Shown in pieces: positions 25,428 through 35,088 of a stretch of DNA of 62,484 bases. Numbering within the stretch: position 1 is the stretch's first letter; every line of letters begins with the position of its first letter. The stretch covers positions 1 through 62,484 of the forward strand of contig CAMUYR010000017.1 of NCBI GenBank assembly GCA_947164965.1. Direction: 5' to 3'. The notes beneath the pieces were generated by a model. That model was not told where the DNA came from. It ran no database searches and saw only the letters and a program-made list of their open reading frames with translations. Both the position numbers and the translations under genes were made by a program. The stretch is from an uncultured Prevotella sp. (GTDB lineage: Bacteria; Bacteroidota; Bacteroidia; Bacteroidales; Bacteroidaceae).

Positions 25428-25469
25428 AATTATTTAATGATTTTCCTTATATTTCGCGTCTTTTGGCCA

Positions 25470-26183
25470 TTAAATCAGCGAGAAAGCAACGTCCATCATG
25501 TGTGTAAAGGTTGTCTGACGCTCTTCAGCAGTCGTCACCTCACCAGTCAGGATATGGTCGGAAATAGTACACAAGCCCAGAGCCCTGCGACCAGCACGTG
25601 CTGCATTCATATAAAGAGCGGCTATCTCCATTTCCAGAGCCAGCACACCCATCTGAATCCACTTATCGTTATGAGGATTTTCGCCATAGAACACATCACT
25701 CGAGAAGACATTACCTACACGGTAATTATATCCGAATTTTTCGCAAGCTTCTGCTGCCTGACGACACAGCTGGAAATCAGCAATGGGAGCAAATGTTCCA
25801 GGCAGCTCATATTGCGCTGCATAGTTGGAATTAGTGCATGCACCCTGAGCAATCGCAATATCGCCAATATGGAGATCGTGATTGATAGAGCCTGCCGATC
25901 CGACGCGGATAATAGTTTGCACATTGTAAAAATTAAAGAGCTCATAAGTATAGATGCCAATAGAAGGCATTCCCATACCATGACCCATCACGCTGACACG
26001 CTTACCATTATAGGTGCCTGTGTATCCCAGCATGCCACGAACATGATTAAACTCTACGGGATCTGTGAGGAATCTCTCAGCCATGAATTTCACTCGCAGG
26101 GGGTCGCCTGCCATAATTACTGTTTCAGCAATTTCGCCTAGTTTTGCTCCGATGTGGGGAGTTGGTGTTAGGTCCTTTGTCAT
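25470..26183 (-). CDS. deoD: purine-nucleoside phosphorylase, DeoD type
   Basis: The 237-residue protein starts [20 protein letters not shown] at 26183; longer in-frame extensions cross the promoter and were rejected. Family motifs are [34 protein letters not shown] (phosphate and ribose binding), RVGSAGSI and LEMEIAALY (ribose-binding Glu), with SDHILTGE near the C-terminus holding the catalytic Asp. It splits purine (deoxy)nucleosides to base and (deoxy)ribose 1-phosphate in the cytoplasm. It is a single-gene unit with its own promoter and terminator. Confidence 0.93.
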   Translation of the reverse strand: MTKDLTPTPHIGAKLGEIAETVIMAGDPLRVKFMAERFLTDPVEFNHVRGMLGYTGTYNGKRVSVMGHGMGMPSIGIYTYELFNFYNVQTIIRVGSAGSINHDLHIGDIAIAQGACTNSNYAAQYELPGTFAPIADFQLCRQAAEACEKFGYNYRVGNVFSSDVFYGENPHNDKWIQMGVLALEMEIAALYMNAARAGRRALGLCTISDHILTGEVTTAEERQTTFTHMMDVAFSLI

Positions 26184-26228
26184 AGTAGTAAATGATTTAA
26201 ATTTGGTTATAATGTGAATATTTAGTTG

Positions 26229-26260
26229 CAAATATAGTGTTTTTCCTCGATAAATGCAAA
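26229..26260 (-). promoter_or_regulatory. deoD promoter
   Basis: The minus strand has TATATTTG (26236-26229) with TTTG 20 bp upstream (26260-26257). Confidence 0.65.
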
Positions 26261-26299
26261 GAAAAAGCGAAAAAATTAATGTTTTCGGATTTTTTATTG

Positions 26300-26307
26300 T
26301 ACCTTTG
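26300..26307 (+). promoter_or_regulatory. promoter -7 box of the purU-his operon
   Basis: TACCTTTG lies 39 bp before the purU start. No clear -33 TTTG is seen. Confidence 0.55.
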
Positions 26308-26346
26308 CACGCTATATAATAAGTTACAACCATCAGAATAAAGGAA

Positions 26347-27210
26347 ATGAAACAAACCGCAATACTGCTTCTGCATTGCCCAGACCAACAGGGCATCATC
26401 TCAGAAGTGACTCGTTTTATCACAGACAATCAGGGTAACATCGTATACCTTGACCAGTACGTAGACAAACAAGACGGCATGTTCTTCATGCGTATCGAGT
26501 GGGAATTAGAGAGCTTTCTCATCCCTCGAGAAAAGATACAGGAATATATCAACACGTTGTATGCCCAGCGCTATCAGATGACTTGCAAGCTCTACTTCAG
26601 CGACAAGCGTCCTCGTATGGCTATCTTCGTTTCAAAGATGAGTCATTGTCTTTACGACCTGCTGGCACGATGGAAAGCCGGCGAGTGGGATATCGACATC
26701 CCTTGCATTGTATCGAACCACGAAGATCTGCGCTATGTGGCAGAACAGTTTGATATTCCTTTCCACGTCTGGAGCATCAAGAAGGACCATTCGAACAAAG
26801 CCGAAGTGGAAGCTGCTGAGATGGAACTGCTCAGAAAAGAGAAGGTGACATTTATTGTGTTGGCTCGCTATATGCAGATTATCTCCGACGAGATGATTGC
26901 CGCCTATCCCAACCACATCATCAATATCCACCACTCGTTCCTGCCCGCTTTTGTTGGTGCCAAGCCCTATCATCAGGCTTGGGAACGTGGTGTGAAGATT
27001 ATCGGTGCCACCAGTCATTATGTTACAGCTGAGTTGGATGCGGGTCCTATCATTGAGCAGGACGTGACTCGTATTACGCATAAAGACACGCCTGAGAGTC
27101 TGGTACTGAAGGGTAAAGATCTCGAAAAAATTGTGCTGTCGCATGCTGTATCGAAACATATTCAGCGTAAGATTCTCACTTATAAGAACAAAACGATTAT
27201 CTTCTCATGA
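26347..27210 (+). CDS. purU: formyltetrahydrofolate deformylase
   Basis: In this 287-residue protein, an N-terminal ACT domain ([19 protein letters not shown], about residues 6-85) is followed by a formyltransferase-fold domain with [20 protein letters not shown] and [20 protein letters not shown]. The catalytic Asn-His-Asp set of the family is represented. It hydrolyses 10-formyl-THF to formate and THF, supplying formate for purine synthesis. It overlaps hisH by four bases (ATGA), so it heads the his gene run; both pathways meet at AICAR, which may be why they are joined. Confidence 0.93.
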   Translation: MKQTAILLLHCPDQQGIISEVTRFITDNQGNIVYLDQYVDKQDGMFFMRIEWELESFLIPREKIQEYINTLYAQRYQMTCKLYFSDKRPRMAIFVSKMSHCLYDLLARWKAGEWDIDIPCIVSNHEDLRYVAEQFDIPFHVWSIKKDHSNKAEVEAAEMELLRKEKVTFIVLARYMQIISDEMIAAYPNHIINIHHSFLPAFVGAKPYHQAWERGVKIIGATSHYVTAELDAGPIIEQDVTRITHKDTPESLVLKGKDLEKIVLSHAVSKHIQRKILTYKNKTIIFS

Positions 27211-27830
27211 ATGTAGCCATCGTAAAATATAATGCAGGCAATATATATAGCGTCGTGAATGCCCTCAAGCGTCTTGGCGTCGACCCCTTGCTGACTGACG
27301 ATGCAGAACAACTGCTGAAGGCTGACCGTGTGGTATTTCCTGGACAGGGCGAGGCCAAGGGTGCTATGGAGTATCTGAAAGCCAGACGTCTGGATGAGGT
27401 CATCCGCCACTTGAGCCAGCCAGTATTAGGCATCTGCATCGGACAACAGCTATTGTGTCGTCATTCTGAGGAGGGCGATGTTGATTGCATTGGAATTTTC
27501 GATGTCGATGTGAAGCGTTTCCAGCCAAAGCGTCATGAGGACAAAGTGCCCTGCATGGGATGGAATAAGCTAGATGTAAGATGTAAGATGGAGGATGGAG
27601 GATGTAGTCCGCTGTATGCTGGCTTGGATAATCCTTATGTCTACTTCGTTCACAGCTTCTATGTTCCTGTCTGCGAACAGACGATTGCTACCGCTGATTA
27701 TATTCTTCCCTACTCTGCATCATTGCAGAAGGATAATTTCTATACCTGTCAGTTCCATCCTGAAAAGAGTGGCGCTGTAGGAGAGCGAATTTTGGAGAAT
27801 TTTCTCCAATTGACAATTGATAATGGATAA
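27207..27830 (+). CDS. hisH: imidazole glycerol phosphate synthase, glutaminase subunit
   Basis: The 207-residue class I amidotransferase has VVFPGQGEAKGAMEYL (oxyanion region), the catalytic Cys in VLGICIGQQLL and the catalytic His-x-Glu in CQFHPEKSG. It works with HisF in histidine synthesis. After PCMGWN there is an unusual stretch, LDVRCKMEDGGCSPLY, encoded by five tandem 7-bp units (27572-27606); most HisH proteins have a shorter loop here. The last codons (LTIDNG) also run into a heptamer array shared with the hisA leader. Confidence 0.93.
   Translation: MNVAIVKYNAGNIYSVVNALKRLGVDPLLTDDAEQLLKADRVVFPGQGEAKGAMEYLKARRLDEVIRHLSQPVLGICIGQQLLCRHSEEGDVDCIGIFDVDVKRFQPKRHEDKVPCMGWNKLDVRCKMEDGGCSPLYAGLDNPYVYFVHSFYVPVCEQTIATADYILPYSASLQKDNFYTCQFHPEKSGAVGERILENFLQLTIDNG
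27572..27606. repeat. 7-bp tandem array inside hisH, 5 units
   Basis: The units are AGATGTA, AGATGTA, AGATGGA, GGATGGA, GGATGTA. Thirty-five bases is not a multiple of three, yet the gene stays open. Confidence 0.8.
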
Positions 27831-27837
27831 TTGATAA
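27810..27837. repeat. 7-bp tandem array, hisH-hisA junction, 4 units
   Basis: The units are TTGACAA, TTGATAA, TGGATAA, TTGATAA. The array includes the hisH stop codon and ends 2 bases before the hisA ATG. Confidence 0.8.
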
Positions 27838-27839
27838 TT

Positions 27840-28574
27840 ATGATTGAACTGATTCCCGCTATCGATATCATTAACGGACAATGCGTTCGTCTGACCAAAG
27901 GTGACTACGACCAGAAGACGGTATATGGTCATCCCTTGGAGATGGCTCAGGATTTTGAGCGCATTGGTTTCCAGCGCCTGCATGTGGTCGATCTCGATGG
28001 GGCTAAATCAAAACATATTGTCAATGGTGCCGTGCTTCATCAGATTACTACGGAGACCAAGCTCAAAGTTGACTTTGGTGGTGGCATCAAGACAGATAAC
28101 GACTTGGAAGAAGCCTTCCGTCAAGGTGCGCAGATGGTTACAGTAGGTTCTATTGCCGTTACAGAACCGGAGCGCTTTATGGGTTGGCTCGATAAATATG
28201 GTGCAGAGCGAATGATACTTGGTGCTGACGTCAGAAACGGCAAAATCAGCATCAACGGATGGAAAGAGGATTCGTCAGAAGATCTCCTGCCTTTCTTGCA
28301 GAAATACATAGATGCTGGTGTCAAGAATGTGCTGTGCACAGAAATATCCAAAGACGGTACACTCAGCGGACCGGCTATCGATCTCTATCGTCGTGTGATG
28401 GATGCTTATCCTGACTTGCATCTGATTGCTTCAGGTGGTGTCTCTTGTATCGACGACATCAAGGCGCTGGATTGTGCAGGTATTCCTGCTGTGGTGTTTG
28501 GTAAGGCTATTTACGAAGGAAAAATTAATTTGAACGAACTATGGGATTGGCAAAACGCATCATACCATGCCTAG
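27840..28574 (+). CDS. hisA: ProFAR isomerase
   Basis: The 244-residue (beta-alpha)8 barrel starts [19 protein letters not shown] at ATG 27840; the TTG at 27831 belongs to the repeat. Catalytic Asp residues are in the first strand (PAIDI) and in [21 protein letters not shown] and [12 protein letters not shown] are phosphate loops. It isomerises ProFAR to PRFAR in histidine synthesis. The 3' end overlaps hisF by 34 bp. Confidence 0.95.
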   Translation: MIELIPAIDIINGQCVRLTKGDYDQKTVYGHPLEMAQDFERIGFQRLHVVDLDGAKSKHIVNGAVLHQITTETKLKVDFGGGIKTDNDLEEAFRQGAQMVTVGSIAVTEPERFMGWLDKYGAERMILGADVRNGKISINGWKEDSSEDLLPFLQKYIDAGVKNVLCTEISKDGTLSGPAIDLYRRVMDAYPDLHLIASGGVSCIDDIKALDCAGIPAVVFGKAIYEGKINLNELWDWQNASYHA

Positions 28575-29299
28575 ACGTTAAGGACGGCGAGACTGTCAAA
28601 GGCATCAATTTCGTGAATCTGCGAAGTGCAGGTGACCCCGTTGAGTTGGGGAAAGCCTATTCTGAGCAGGGAGCAGACGAATTATGCTTTCTTGACATCA
28701 CAGCATCTTTCGAAGGTCGCAAGACATTTACCGAAATGGTGACGCGTGTGGCAGAAACCATTAATATACCATTTACCGTAGGCGGAGGCATCAATGAGCT
28801 GAAAGATGTTGAGCGACTGCTGTATGCTGGTGCTGATAAGGTCAGCGTCAATAGTGCAGCCATTCGTCATCCTGAACTCATCGAGGAGATTACAACTCGT
28901 TTTGGTAGTCAGGTTTGTGTGGTAGCTATCGATGCCCGTCTGGACGAAGACGGATGGCATTGTTATCTGAAAGGTGGTCGAGAGCGTACTGAGCGTGGAC
29001 TCTTTGAATGGGCTCGCGAGGCACAGGAGCGTGGTGCTGGCGAGATACTCTTCACATCCATGAATCACGATGGCACAAAGAATGGCTATGCCAATGAGGC
29101 ATTGCGCGAATTAAGCGACACCCTCAGCATTCCCATTATTGCAAGTGGTGGCGCAGGCTGTAAGGAGCACTTCCGTGATGTATTTATCGATGGACATGCT
29201 GATGCTGCTCTTGCTGCCTCTGTGTTCCACTTTGGTGAGATACCCGTTCCAGAACTGAAACAATACTTAAAAGAAGAAGGAATTAATGTTAGGAATTAA
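28541..29299 (+). CDS. hisF: imidazole glycerol phosphate synthase, cyclase subunit
   Basis: The 252-residue (beta-alpha)8 barrel starts [20 protein letters not shown], with the catalytic Asp in CLDV and the second in [14 protein letters not shown]. Phosphate-binding loops are VGGGI and ASGGAG. It uses ammonia from HisH to form imidazole glycerol phosphate and AICAR. The 34-bp overlap with hisA suggests coupled translation. Confidence 0.95.
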   Translation: MGLAKRIIPCLDVKDGETVKGINFVNLRSAGDPVELGKAYSEQGADELCFLDITASFEGRKTFTEMVTRVAETINIPFTVGGGINELKDVERLLYAGADKVSVNSAAIRHPELIEEITTRFGSQVCVVAIDARLDEDGWHCYLKGGRERTERGLFEWAREAQERGAGEILFTSMNHDGTKNGYANEALRELSDTLSIPIIASGGAGCKEHFRDVFIDGHADAALAASVFHFGEIPVPELKQYLKEEGINVRN

Positions 29300-29331
29300 A
29301 GAAGTTAAAGGAGTTAAGAAGTTAAAAAGAT

Positions 29332-29979
29332 ATGAAGATAGATTTCGAGAAGATGGGAGGGTTGGTACCTGCCATCATACAGGATGCAGAGACTAAGAAC
29401 GTGCTCATGCTGGGCTTCATGAACGAAGAGGCCTATCAGAAGACGCTGGACACCAAACATGTCACCTTCTGGAGTCGCACGCGCCAGACACTCTGGACCA
29501 AGGGTGAGACCTCTGGTCATTACCTCAATCTTGTAGATATGAAGATTGACTGCGACAACGACACCTTGCTGGTAAGAGTCAACCCCATAGGTCCTACCTG
29601 CCATACGGGTACTGACACCTGCTGGGGCGAAGAGAACGAAGGTAATCCCCTACTCTTTCTCTCAGAGTTGCAGTCGTTTATCGACAAGCGAAAGCAGCAG
29701 ATGCCTGAGGGCTCTTATACCACCAAACTCTTCAAGGACGGCATCAACAAGATAGCCCAGAAGGTTGGCGAAGAAGCTCTGGAGACTGTCATCGAAGCCA
29801 CTAATGGCACAAGCGATCATCTGATTTACGAAGCCTCTGATCTGCTCTATCACCTCATCGTTCTCCTGACACAGAAAGGATTACGAATAGAACAAGTCGC
29901 TGAGGAGTTGCATCGTCGCCACGATCCTGAGTGGGACAAGCAACGTCGCGAGGCGAAGGCCAAAGGCGAAATGAAATAA
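29332..29979 (+). CDS. hisI: bifunctional PR-AMP cyclohydrolase / PR-ATP pyrophosphatase
   Basis: The 215-residue fusion has HisI at residues about 1-105 (VLMLGFMNEEAYQKTL; FWSRTRQTLWTKGETSGH; DCDNDTLLV; GPTCHTGTDTCW, with metal-binding Asp and Cys) and HisE at about 115-200 (KLFKDGINKIAQKVGEEALE; LIYEASDLLYHLIVLL). It performs two early histidine steps, often named hisIE. It starts 32 bp after hisF, behind a run of 8- to 9-bp GTTAAAGA-like repeats. Confidence 0.94.
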   Translation: MKIDFEKMGGLVPAIIQDAETKNVLMLGFMNEEAYQKTLDTKHVTFWSRTRQTLWTKGETSGHYLNLVDMKIDCDNDTLLVRVNPIGPTCHTGTDTCWGEENEGNPLLFLSELQSFIDKRKQQMPEGSYTTKLFKDGINKIAQKVGEEALETVIEATNGTSDHLIYEASDLLYHLIVLLTQKGLRIEQVAEELHRRHDPEWDKQRREAKAKGEMK

Positions 29980-30003
29980 GACGAAAGAATTCTAAGATAC
30001 ACC

Positions 30004-30762
30004 ATGTTAGTAGATTACAAGAAAGTAAACGTTTATCAGCAGGACGGCACTCCCGTGCTGCACGATGTTGACTTCCACGTGGACGAAGGTGAGTTCATCT
30101 ACATTATCGGACGCGTGGGTTCTGGTAAGAGTTCATTGCTCAAGACCCTGTATTTCGAGTTGGATGTCGAGGAGGCAGAAAATGCCTTCGTACTGAACCA
30201 CGACCTTCGTGGATTGAAGCGTAAATACATTCCTGCCCTGCGCAAGCAGATGGGTATTATCTTCCAGGACTTCCAGTTGCTGGGCGATCGCACAGTTCAC
30301 GACAACCTGGCTTTCGTCTTGAAAGCCACAGGATGGAAGAATAAGGAAGAGATAGAAGAGCGCATTGCCGATGTCCTTGAGGATGTCGAGATGCAGGATT
30401 ATGGCGATCGTTTTCCCCATGAGCTCTCAGGTGGTGAACAGCAGCGCATCGCCATCGCCCGTTCTATGCTCAACAAGCCCAAGATAATCATTGCCGACGA
30501 GCCAACAGGTAATCTTGATTCAGAGACGGCTTCACACATCATTGGTCTCTTGAGACAAGTGACGATGGCTGGCACTTCCGTTGTGATGACAACTCATAAT
30601 ATCCCCCTCCTCGACCAGTATCCAGGCATTGTCTATCGTTGCATAGACCACCGCTTGGAGGAGATTACGGAGAACTATAATAAGATGGCTCTCTACGAAG
30701 AAGAGGAGCAGTCAGCGCAAAAGGGTGTTGATTATTCTGCCCGCGAAGACTTATCAATGTAA
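30004..30762 (+). CDS. ftsE: FtsE-like ABC ATPase
   Basis: The 252-residue protein has Walker [11 protein letters not shown]-loop [19 protein letters not shown], signature [15 protein letters not shown], Walker [12 protein letters not shown] and an H-loop VMTTHN. This fits the FtsE/LolD group; in division FtsE drives FtsX to activate wall hydrolases. No ftsX lies next to it, which is common in Bacteroidetes as I recall. The C-terminal 25 residues are an acidic tail. It probably belongs to the same long transcript as the his genes. Confidence 0.8.
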   Translation: MLVDYKKVNVYQQDGTPVLHDVDFHVDEGEFIYIIGRVGSGKSSLLKTLYFELDVEEAENAFVLNHDLRGLKRKYIPALRKQMGIIFQDFQLLGDRTVHDNLAFVLKATGWKNKEEIEERIADVLEDVEMQDYGDRFPHELSGGEQQRIAIARSMLNKPKIIIADEPTGNLDSETASHIIGLLRQVTMAGTSVVMTTHNIPLLDQYPGIVYRCIDHRLEEITENYNKMALYEEEEQSAQKGVDYSAREDLSM

Positions 30763-30799
30763 CAGTTAGACGATTGAAAATTAAAAAATAAATACAGTT

Positions 30800-32116
30800 A
30801 TGAAGGTAATGAAATTTGGCGGTACCTCGGTAGGTTCACCAGACCGCATGAAAGAAGTAACCAAGTTAGTAACCAAGTCAGGCGAGCCCGTATTCGTCGT
30901 GCTCTCAGCTATGTCAGGCACCACCAATTCGCTGGTGGAGATCTCCGATTATCTCTACAAGAAGAATCCTGATGGAGCCAACGAGATTATCAATCAGTTG
31001 GAGCGTAAGTATCTGAAGCATATCGACGAGCTCTACTCTACAGAGGAAAGCAAGGCCAAGACGCGCGAACTGCTGACACAGGAGATGAACTATCTGCGCT
31101 CGTTCACTAAGGAGCTGTTCACCTCGTTCGAAGAGAAGAGCATCGTGGCTCAAGGCGAAATGCTTTCTACCAATATGGTGGTCAACTACATGCAGGAGCA
31201 AGGCATCAATGCCGTTCTGCTTAATGCCCTCGACTTCATGCGTACAGACAAGAATTCTGAGCCAGATCCTGTCTATATCAAGGAGAAGCTGCAGGCAATC
31301 ATGGAGAAGAACGAAGGCCAGCAGGTATACATCACTCAGGGCTTCATCTGTCGCAATGCCTATGGCGAAATCGACAATCTGCAGCGTGGTGGTTCTGACT
31401 ATACAGCATCGCTCATTGGTGCTGCCATTGGTGCTGAGGAGATCCAGATCTGGACAGATATCGACGGCATGCATAACAACGATCCTCGCGTGGTTGACAA
31501 GACAGAACCCGTTCACCAGCTCCACTTCGAGGAGGCTGCCGAGTTGGCTTATTTTGGTGCCAAGATTCTGCACCCCACCTGCGTGCAACCTGCCAAGTAT
31601 GCAGGCATTCCCGTTCGCTTGCTGAACACCATGCAGCCCGATGCTGAAGGTACCACCATCAGCAATGCCACAGAGTATGGAAAGATCAAGGCTGTTGCTG
31701 CTAAAGACAACATTATCGCCATTAAGATCAAGTCTTCTCGCATGCTGCTGGCTACTGGTTTCCTGCGTAAGGTTTTCGAGATTTTCGAGAGCTATCAGAC
31801 ACCTATCGATATGGTCTGCACCTCAGAGGTCGGTGTCTCAATGTCTATCGATAATTCTGCTCATCTGGGCGAAATTGTCGACGAGTTGAAGAAGTACGGA
31901 ACGGTAACGGTTGATACAGGCATGTGCATCATCTGCGTCGTGGGCGACCTTGACTGGTCGAACATTGGTTTCGAGACGATGGTGATGGACGCCATGAAGA
32001 ATATTCCTGTTCGAATGATCAGCTATGGTGGCTCCAATTACAACATCTCATTCCTCATCCGCGAAGAAGACAAGAAGCGTGCACTTCAGTCGTTGAGTAA
32101 CAACCTATTCAATTAA
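30800..32116 (+). CDS. lysC: aspartate kinase (monofunctional)
   Basis: The 438-residue protein starts MKVMKFGGTSVGSPDRM; the KFGGTSVG phosphate motif, the substrate region RGGSDYTASLIGAAI and TDIDGMHNNDPR are typical. Two C-terminal ACT domains (VCTSEVGVSMSIDNS; ICVVGDLDWSN) suggest feedback control by lysine, by family. It makes aspartyl phosphate, the first step to lysine and diaminopimelate. It is followed 10 bp later by lysA, whose product completes lysine synthesis. Confidence 0.94.
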   Translation: MKVMKFGGTSVGSPDRMKEVTKLVTKSGEPVFVVLSAMSGTTNSLVEISDYLYKKNPDGANEIINQLERKYLKHIDELYSTEESKAKTRELLTQEMNYLRSFTKELFTSFEEKSIVAQGEMLSTNMVVNYMQEQGINAVLLNALDFMRTDKNSEPDPVYIKEKLQAIMEKNEGQQVYITQGFICRNAYGEIDNLQRGGSDYTASLIGAAIGAEEIQIWTDIDGMHNNDPRVVDKTEPVHQLHFEEAAELAYFGAKILHPTCVQPAKYAGIPVRLLNTMQPDAEGTTISNATEYGKIKAVAAKDNIIAIKIKSSRMLLATGFLRKVFEIFESYQTPIDMVCTSEVGVSMSIDNSAHLGEIVDELKKYGTVTVDTGMCIICVVGDLDWSNIGFETMVMDAMKNIPVRMISYGGSNYNISFLIREEDKKRALQSLSNNLFN

Positions 32117-32126
32117 TCCCCTCACA

Positions 32127-33287
32127 ATGGCAAAAGGACAATTCCCTGTTGAGAAATTCCAAGACCTTCGCACGCCTTTCTACTATTACGATGCCGACCT
32201 GTTGCGCCAGACCCTGCAGGCCATCCAGCAGGAGGCAGGCAAGCACGAGGGTTTCAACGTTCACTACGCCATCAAGGCCAATGCCAATCCCAAGGTGCTG
32301 CGCATTATCCGCCAAGCAGGATTGGGTGCCGACTGTGTGAGCGGAGGTGAGATAGAAGCCTCGCTGAAGGCAGGAATCCCTGCCTCTAAGATTGTGTTTG
32401 CTGGTGTGGGCAAGGCTGATTGGGAGATTAATATCGGACTCGACAACGACATTTTCTGCTTCAATGTCGAGAGTATTCCAGAACTGGAGGTTATCAACGA
32501 GATGGCTAGCGCTAAGGGCAAGACGGCCCGTGTGGCTTTCCGCCTTAATCCCAATGTGGGTGCCCACACACATGCCAACATCACCACAGGCTTGGCTGAG
32601 AACAAGTTTGGCATCGACATGCGCGATATGCTGAAGGTCATTGAGGAAGCTGATGGCATGCCCAATATCAAGGTTGTAGGTCTTCACTTCCATATTGGCT
32701 CTCAGATTCTCGATATGGGCGATTTTGAAGCACTCTGCAATCGTATCAACGAACTGCAGATGGAGCTGGAGCGCCATCATATCGTGATGGAGCATATCAA
32801 TGTTGGCGGTGGCTTGGGTGTCGACTATCAGCATCCTAACCGTCTTAGCATTCCTGATTTCAAGTCATACTTCGACACCTACGCCAAGAAGTTGAAGCTG
32901 CGCCCAGGTCAGACACTCCATTTCGAACTGGGGCGTGCCGTTGTGGCTCAATGTGGATCACTCATCACGCGTACCTTATATATAAAGGAAGGTTCCGTCA
33001 AGAAGTTTGCCATCGTCGATGCAGGCTTCACCGACCTCATCCGTCCTGCCCTCTATCAGGCCTATCACAAGATAGAAAACCTGACAAGCAATGAGGAGCC
33101 CGACACTTACGATGTGGTGGGTCCTATCTGCGAATCGACAGATGTCTTTGCCAAGCAGATTGATCTTAATCGCACACATCGTGGCGACCTGCTGGCTATC
33201 CGCTCTGCTGGAGCCTATGGCGAAATCATGGCTTCGCAATACAACTGTCGCTTGTTGCCTCAGGGGTATATGAGTGATGAATTATAA
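32127..33287 (+). CDS. lysA: diaminopimelate decarboxylase
   Basis: The 386-residue PLP barrel enzyme has the PLP lysine in FNVHYAIKANANPKVL, GLHFHIGSQI, the phosphate-binding NVGGGLGVDY, ELGRAVVAQCG and the second-subunit active-site motif GPICESTDVFAK. It converts meso-diaminopimelate to lysine. It lies 10 bp after lysC, so the two lysine genes form a pair inside a longer + strand run. Confidence 0.95.
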   Translation: MAKGQFPVEKFQDLRTPFYYYDADLLRQTLQAIQQEAGKHEGFNVHYAIKANANPKVLRIIRQAGLGADCVSGGEIEASLKAGIPASKIVFAGVGKADWEINIGLDNDIFCFNVESIPELEVINEMASAKGKTARVAFRLNPNVGAHTHANITTGLAENKFGIDMRDMLKVIEEADGMPNIKVVGLHFHIGSQILDMGDFEALCNRINELQMELERHHIVMEHINVGGGLGVDYQHPNRLSIPDFKSYFDTYAKKLKLRPGQTLHFELGRAVVAQCGSLITRTLYIKEGSVKKFAIVDAGFTDLIRPALYQAYHKIENLTSNEEPDTYDVVGPICESTDVFAKQIDLNRTHRGDLLAIRSAGAYGEIMASQYNCRLLPQGYMSDEL

Positions 33288-33299
33288 ACTGACAAATAA

Positions 33300-33932
33300 A
33301 TGACAGAAACAACAGATATATCTATCGTATTGGTGGTTCACGACCAGGCAGGACTCCTTCGCGAGAATCTGCCCAGTTTTCTGAACATCGACACCAAGCG
33401 TCCCTACGATGTCATCGTTGTCGACGACCAGTCGACTGACGACACGCCAGATGTGTTGAAACTGCTGAAGGCAGACCATCCACATCTCTACTCTACCTTT
33501 CTGCCCACCTCCGTCATCTATAACCCCTCGCGTCTGCGCCTGGCTTTGACGGTAGGTGTCAAGGCATCCAAGAGTCGTCGTATCGTCTTTGCCGACATCA
33601 GCCGTCCTTTCAATTCTGAGAGTCTCTCTGGTCTTGCCAATTCCGAAGGTCCTATCACAATGGTCTATACGGGTCGCAAACCAGAAAAGAGCTCTATCAT
33701 CTTCCAGGCTTTCGATTCGCTCGACGAAGCCACCAATCTCATCCTCAAGGCCGAGCGCCGTAGTGGATTCGGCCATCGTCGTCGCTTCTTCAAATATCGT
33801 CGTGGCATCTATACCGCTTTATCTGTCGATAAGGGCCTAGTGTTCCCTGTTATCAATCTTTTCGATCAGCGCATCAGCGGCTTCCGTCTTTGGGCCCTTC
33901 GCTTTAGTGTCTTTTTCCACAATCTGTTTTAA
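33300..33932 (+). CDS. glycosyltransferase family 2-like protein (short)
   Basis: The 210-residue protein has a GT-A nucleotide-binding start (ISIVLVVHDQAGLLRENLPSFL) and an acidic VIVVDDQSTDDTPDVL. The usual DxD motif is not obvious; the nearest candidate is VFADISRP. It ends after a basic stretch and a hydrophobic C-terminus (LWALRFSVFFHNLF), so it may be peripheral at the membrane. It pairs with the GT4-like gene 12 bp downstream. Acceptor and donor are unknown. Confidence 0.7.
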   Translation: MTETTDISIVLVVHDQAGLLRENLPSFLNIDTKRPYDVIVVDDQSTDDTPDVLKLLKADHPHLYSTFLPTSVIYNPSRLRLALTVGVKASKSRRIVFADISRPFNSESLSGLANSEGPITMVYTGRKPEKSSIIFQAFDSLDEATNLILKAERRSGFGHRRRFFKYRRGIYTALSVDKGLVFPVINLFDQRISGFRLWALRFSVFFHNLF

Positions 33933-33944
33933 TCGTCCAGCGCT

Positions 33945-35051
33945 ATGAGGATTCTGCATTTCTTCCCTGCCAACGACAGCATGATTACGCAACACGTCAA
34001 CATGCTGGCTGAGCGTATGGGCTTAGAAGCAGAAAACCATCTGGCCAATAGCGGAGAGTCAGCAAAGATTCTGTTGCAGCAGGGACTCTACGATATCCTC
34101 CACCTGCATGGCTGTTGGCAGAACGATATGCGTTCGCTCGTCCAGTTGGCTGAGAAGAAGAAGGTGCGCCTCGTGGTGTCGCCTCACGGACAACTGGAAC
34201 CTTGGGTGCGCAACGAGAACCGATGGAAGGAGAAACTGCCCAAGGAACTGTTCTATCAGCGCGATGTCATCCATCGTGCCTATGCCGTCATCATTCAGGG
34301 ACGCATGGAACAGGAGTGTCTCGACCACTTGGCATGGAATCCCCGTTGTGTCATCATCCGCAATGCCATCATCACACAAAGCATCACGCCTATCGATATG
34401 GCCCGCCAGACATTTACCCTCTATCAGAAGATTATCGATTCCAATCCGTTGGAACTGATGACCGACGAAACGCGACAGATGCTGTTCTATATCATCAAGG
34501 CAGGTATTACGGGCGATGTACGATGGTTGGAGGAGGAAGGTCGCACGCCCTCCTATCCAACCCTCGACCGTTCGCAATGGCGCCTGCTGTTCTGTTTGGC
34601 TCATCAGGAACATATCACGGAGATCATTCAGAAGGGTATCCGCACACTCCGTCTGGACACCCCCGATATCGATGCCTCACAGATACCCTATTTCCTGCCT
34701 GCCGATTATCAGGACACACAGAGCATCACAGAGGTTATCGGCAATCAGTTTGTGTCTGAAAACGACCGCCTCCTCGATACCTTCCGCCTCTTGCGCAAGT
34801 GGCAATCCAATGGTCAACTCAGCCTTCGCCACCTGATAGAACTCGATCGTGAATTGCGACAGTATGGTTGCGAAGAAGAGGATCTTGCAGAACAACTCAA
34901 GGACCACAAACTCTACACCCTGGCGTGCCGCCTGATGCAGCACATGAACCAGCTGACAGGACTTACCGAGGGTTTTATGCCTGTGCCCGCCTTGGACGAC
35001 CGCACCACCCGGAAGTGGCAACAGCAAATCGAACAACATCTGAAAATATAA
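33945..35051 (+). CDS. GT4-like protein, N-terminal domain plus helical C-terminus
   Basis: In this 368-residue protein, residues 1-150 resemble the acceptor half of a GT4 glycosyltransferase (ILHFFPANDSMITQHVNML; DILHLHGCWQNDM; LVVSPHGQLEPWV; AVIIQGRMEQECL). The donor-binding C-terminal half expected from the family is not recognisable. In its place is a helix-rich region of about 200 residues with no known motif. It may have lost nucleotide-sugar binding. It is adjacent to the GT2-like gene and may form a pair with it. Confidence 0.6.
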   Translation: MRILHFFPANDSMITQHVNMLAERMGLEAENHLANSGESAKILLQQGLYDILHLHGCWQNDMRSLVQLAEKKKVRLVVSPHGQLEPWVRNENRWKEKLPKELFYQRDVIHRAYAVIIQGRMEQECLDHLAWNPRCVIIRNAIITQSITPIDMARQTFTLYQKIIDSNPLELMTDETRQMLFYIIKAGITGDVRWLEEEGRTPSYPTLDRSQWRLLFCLAHQEHITEIIQKGIRTLRLDTPDIDASQIPYFLPADYQDTQSITEVIGNQFVSENDRLLDTFRLLRKWQSNGQLSLRHLIELDRELRQYGCEEEDLAEQLKDHKLYTLACRLMQHMNQLTGLTEGFMPVPALDDRTTRKWQQQIEQHLKI

Positions 35052-35088
35052 ACAATAAAATTGTCGTACAGCCTAAAAATATAAAACT

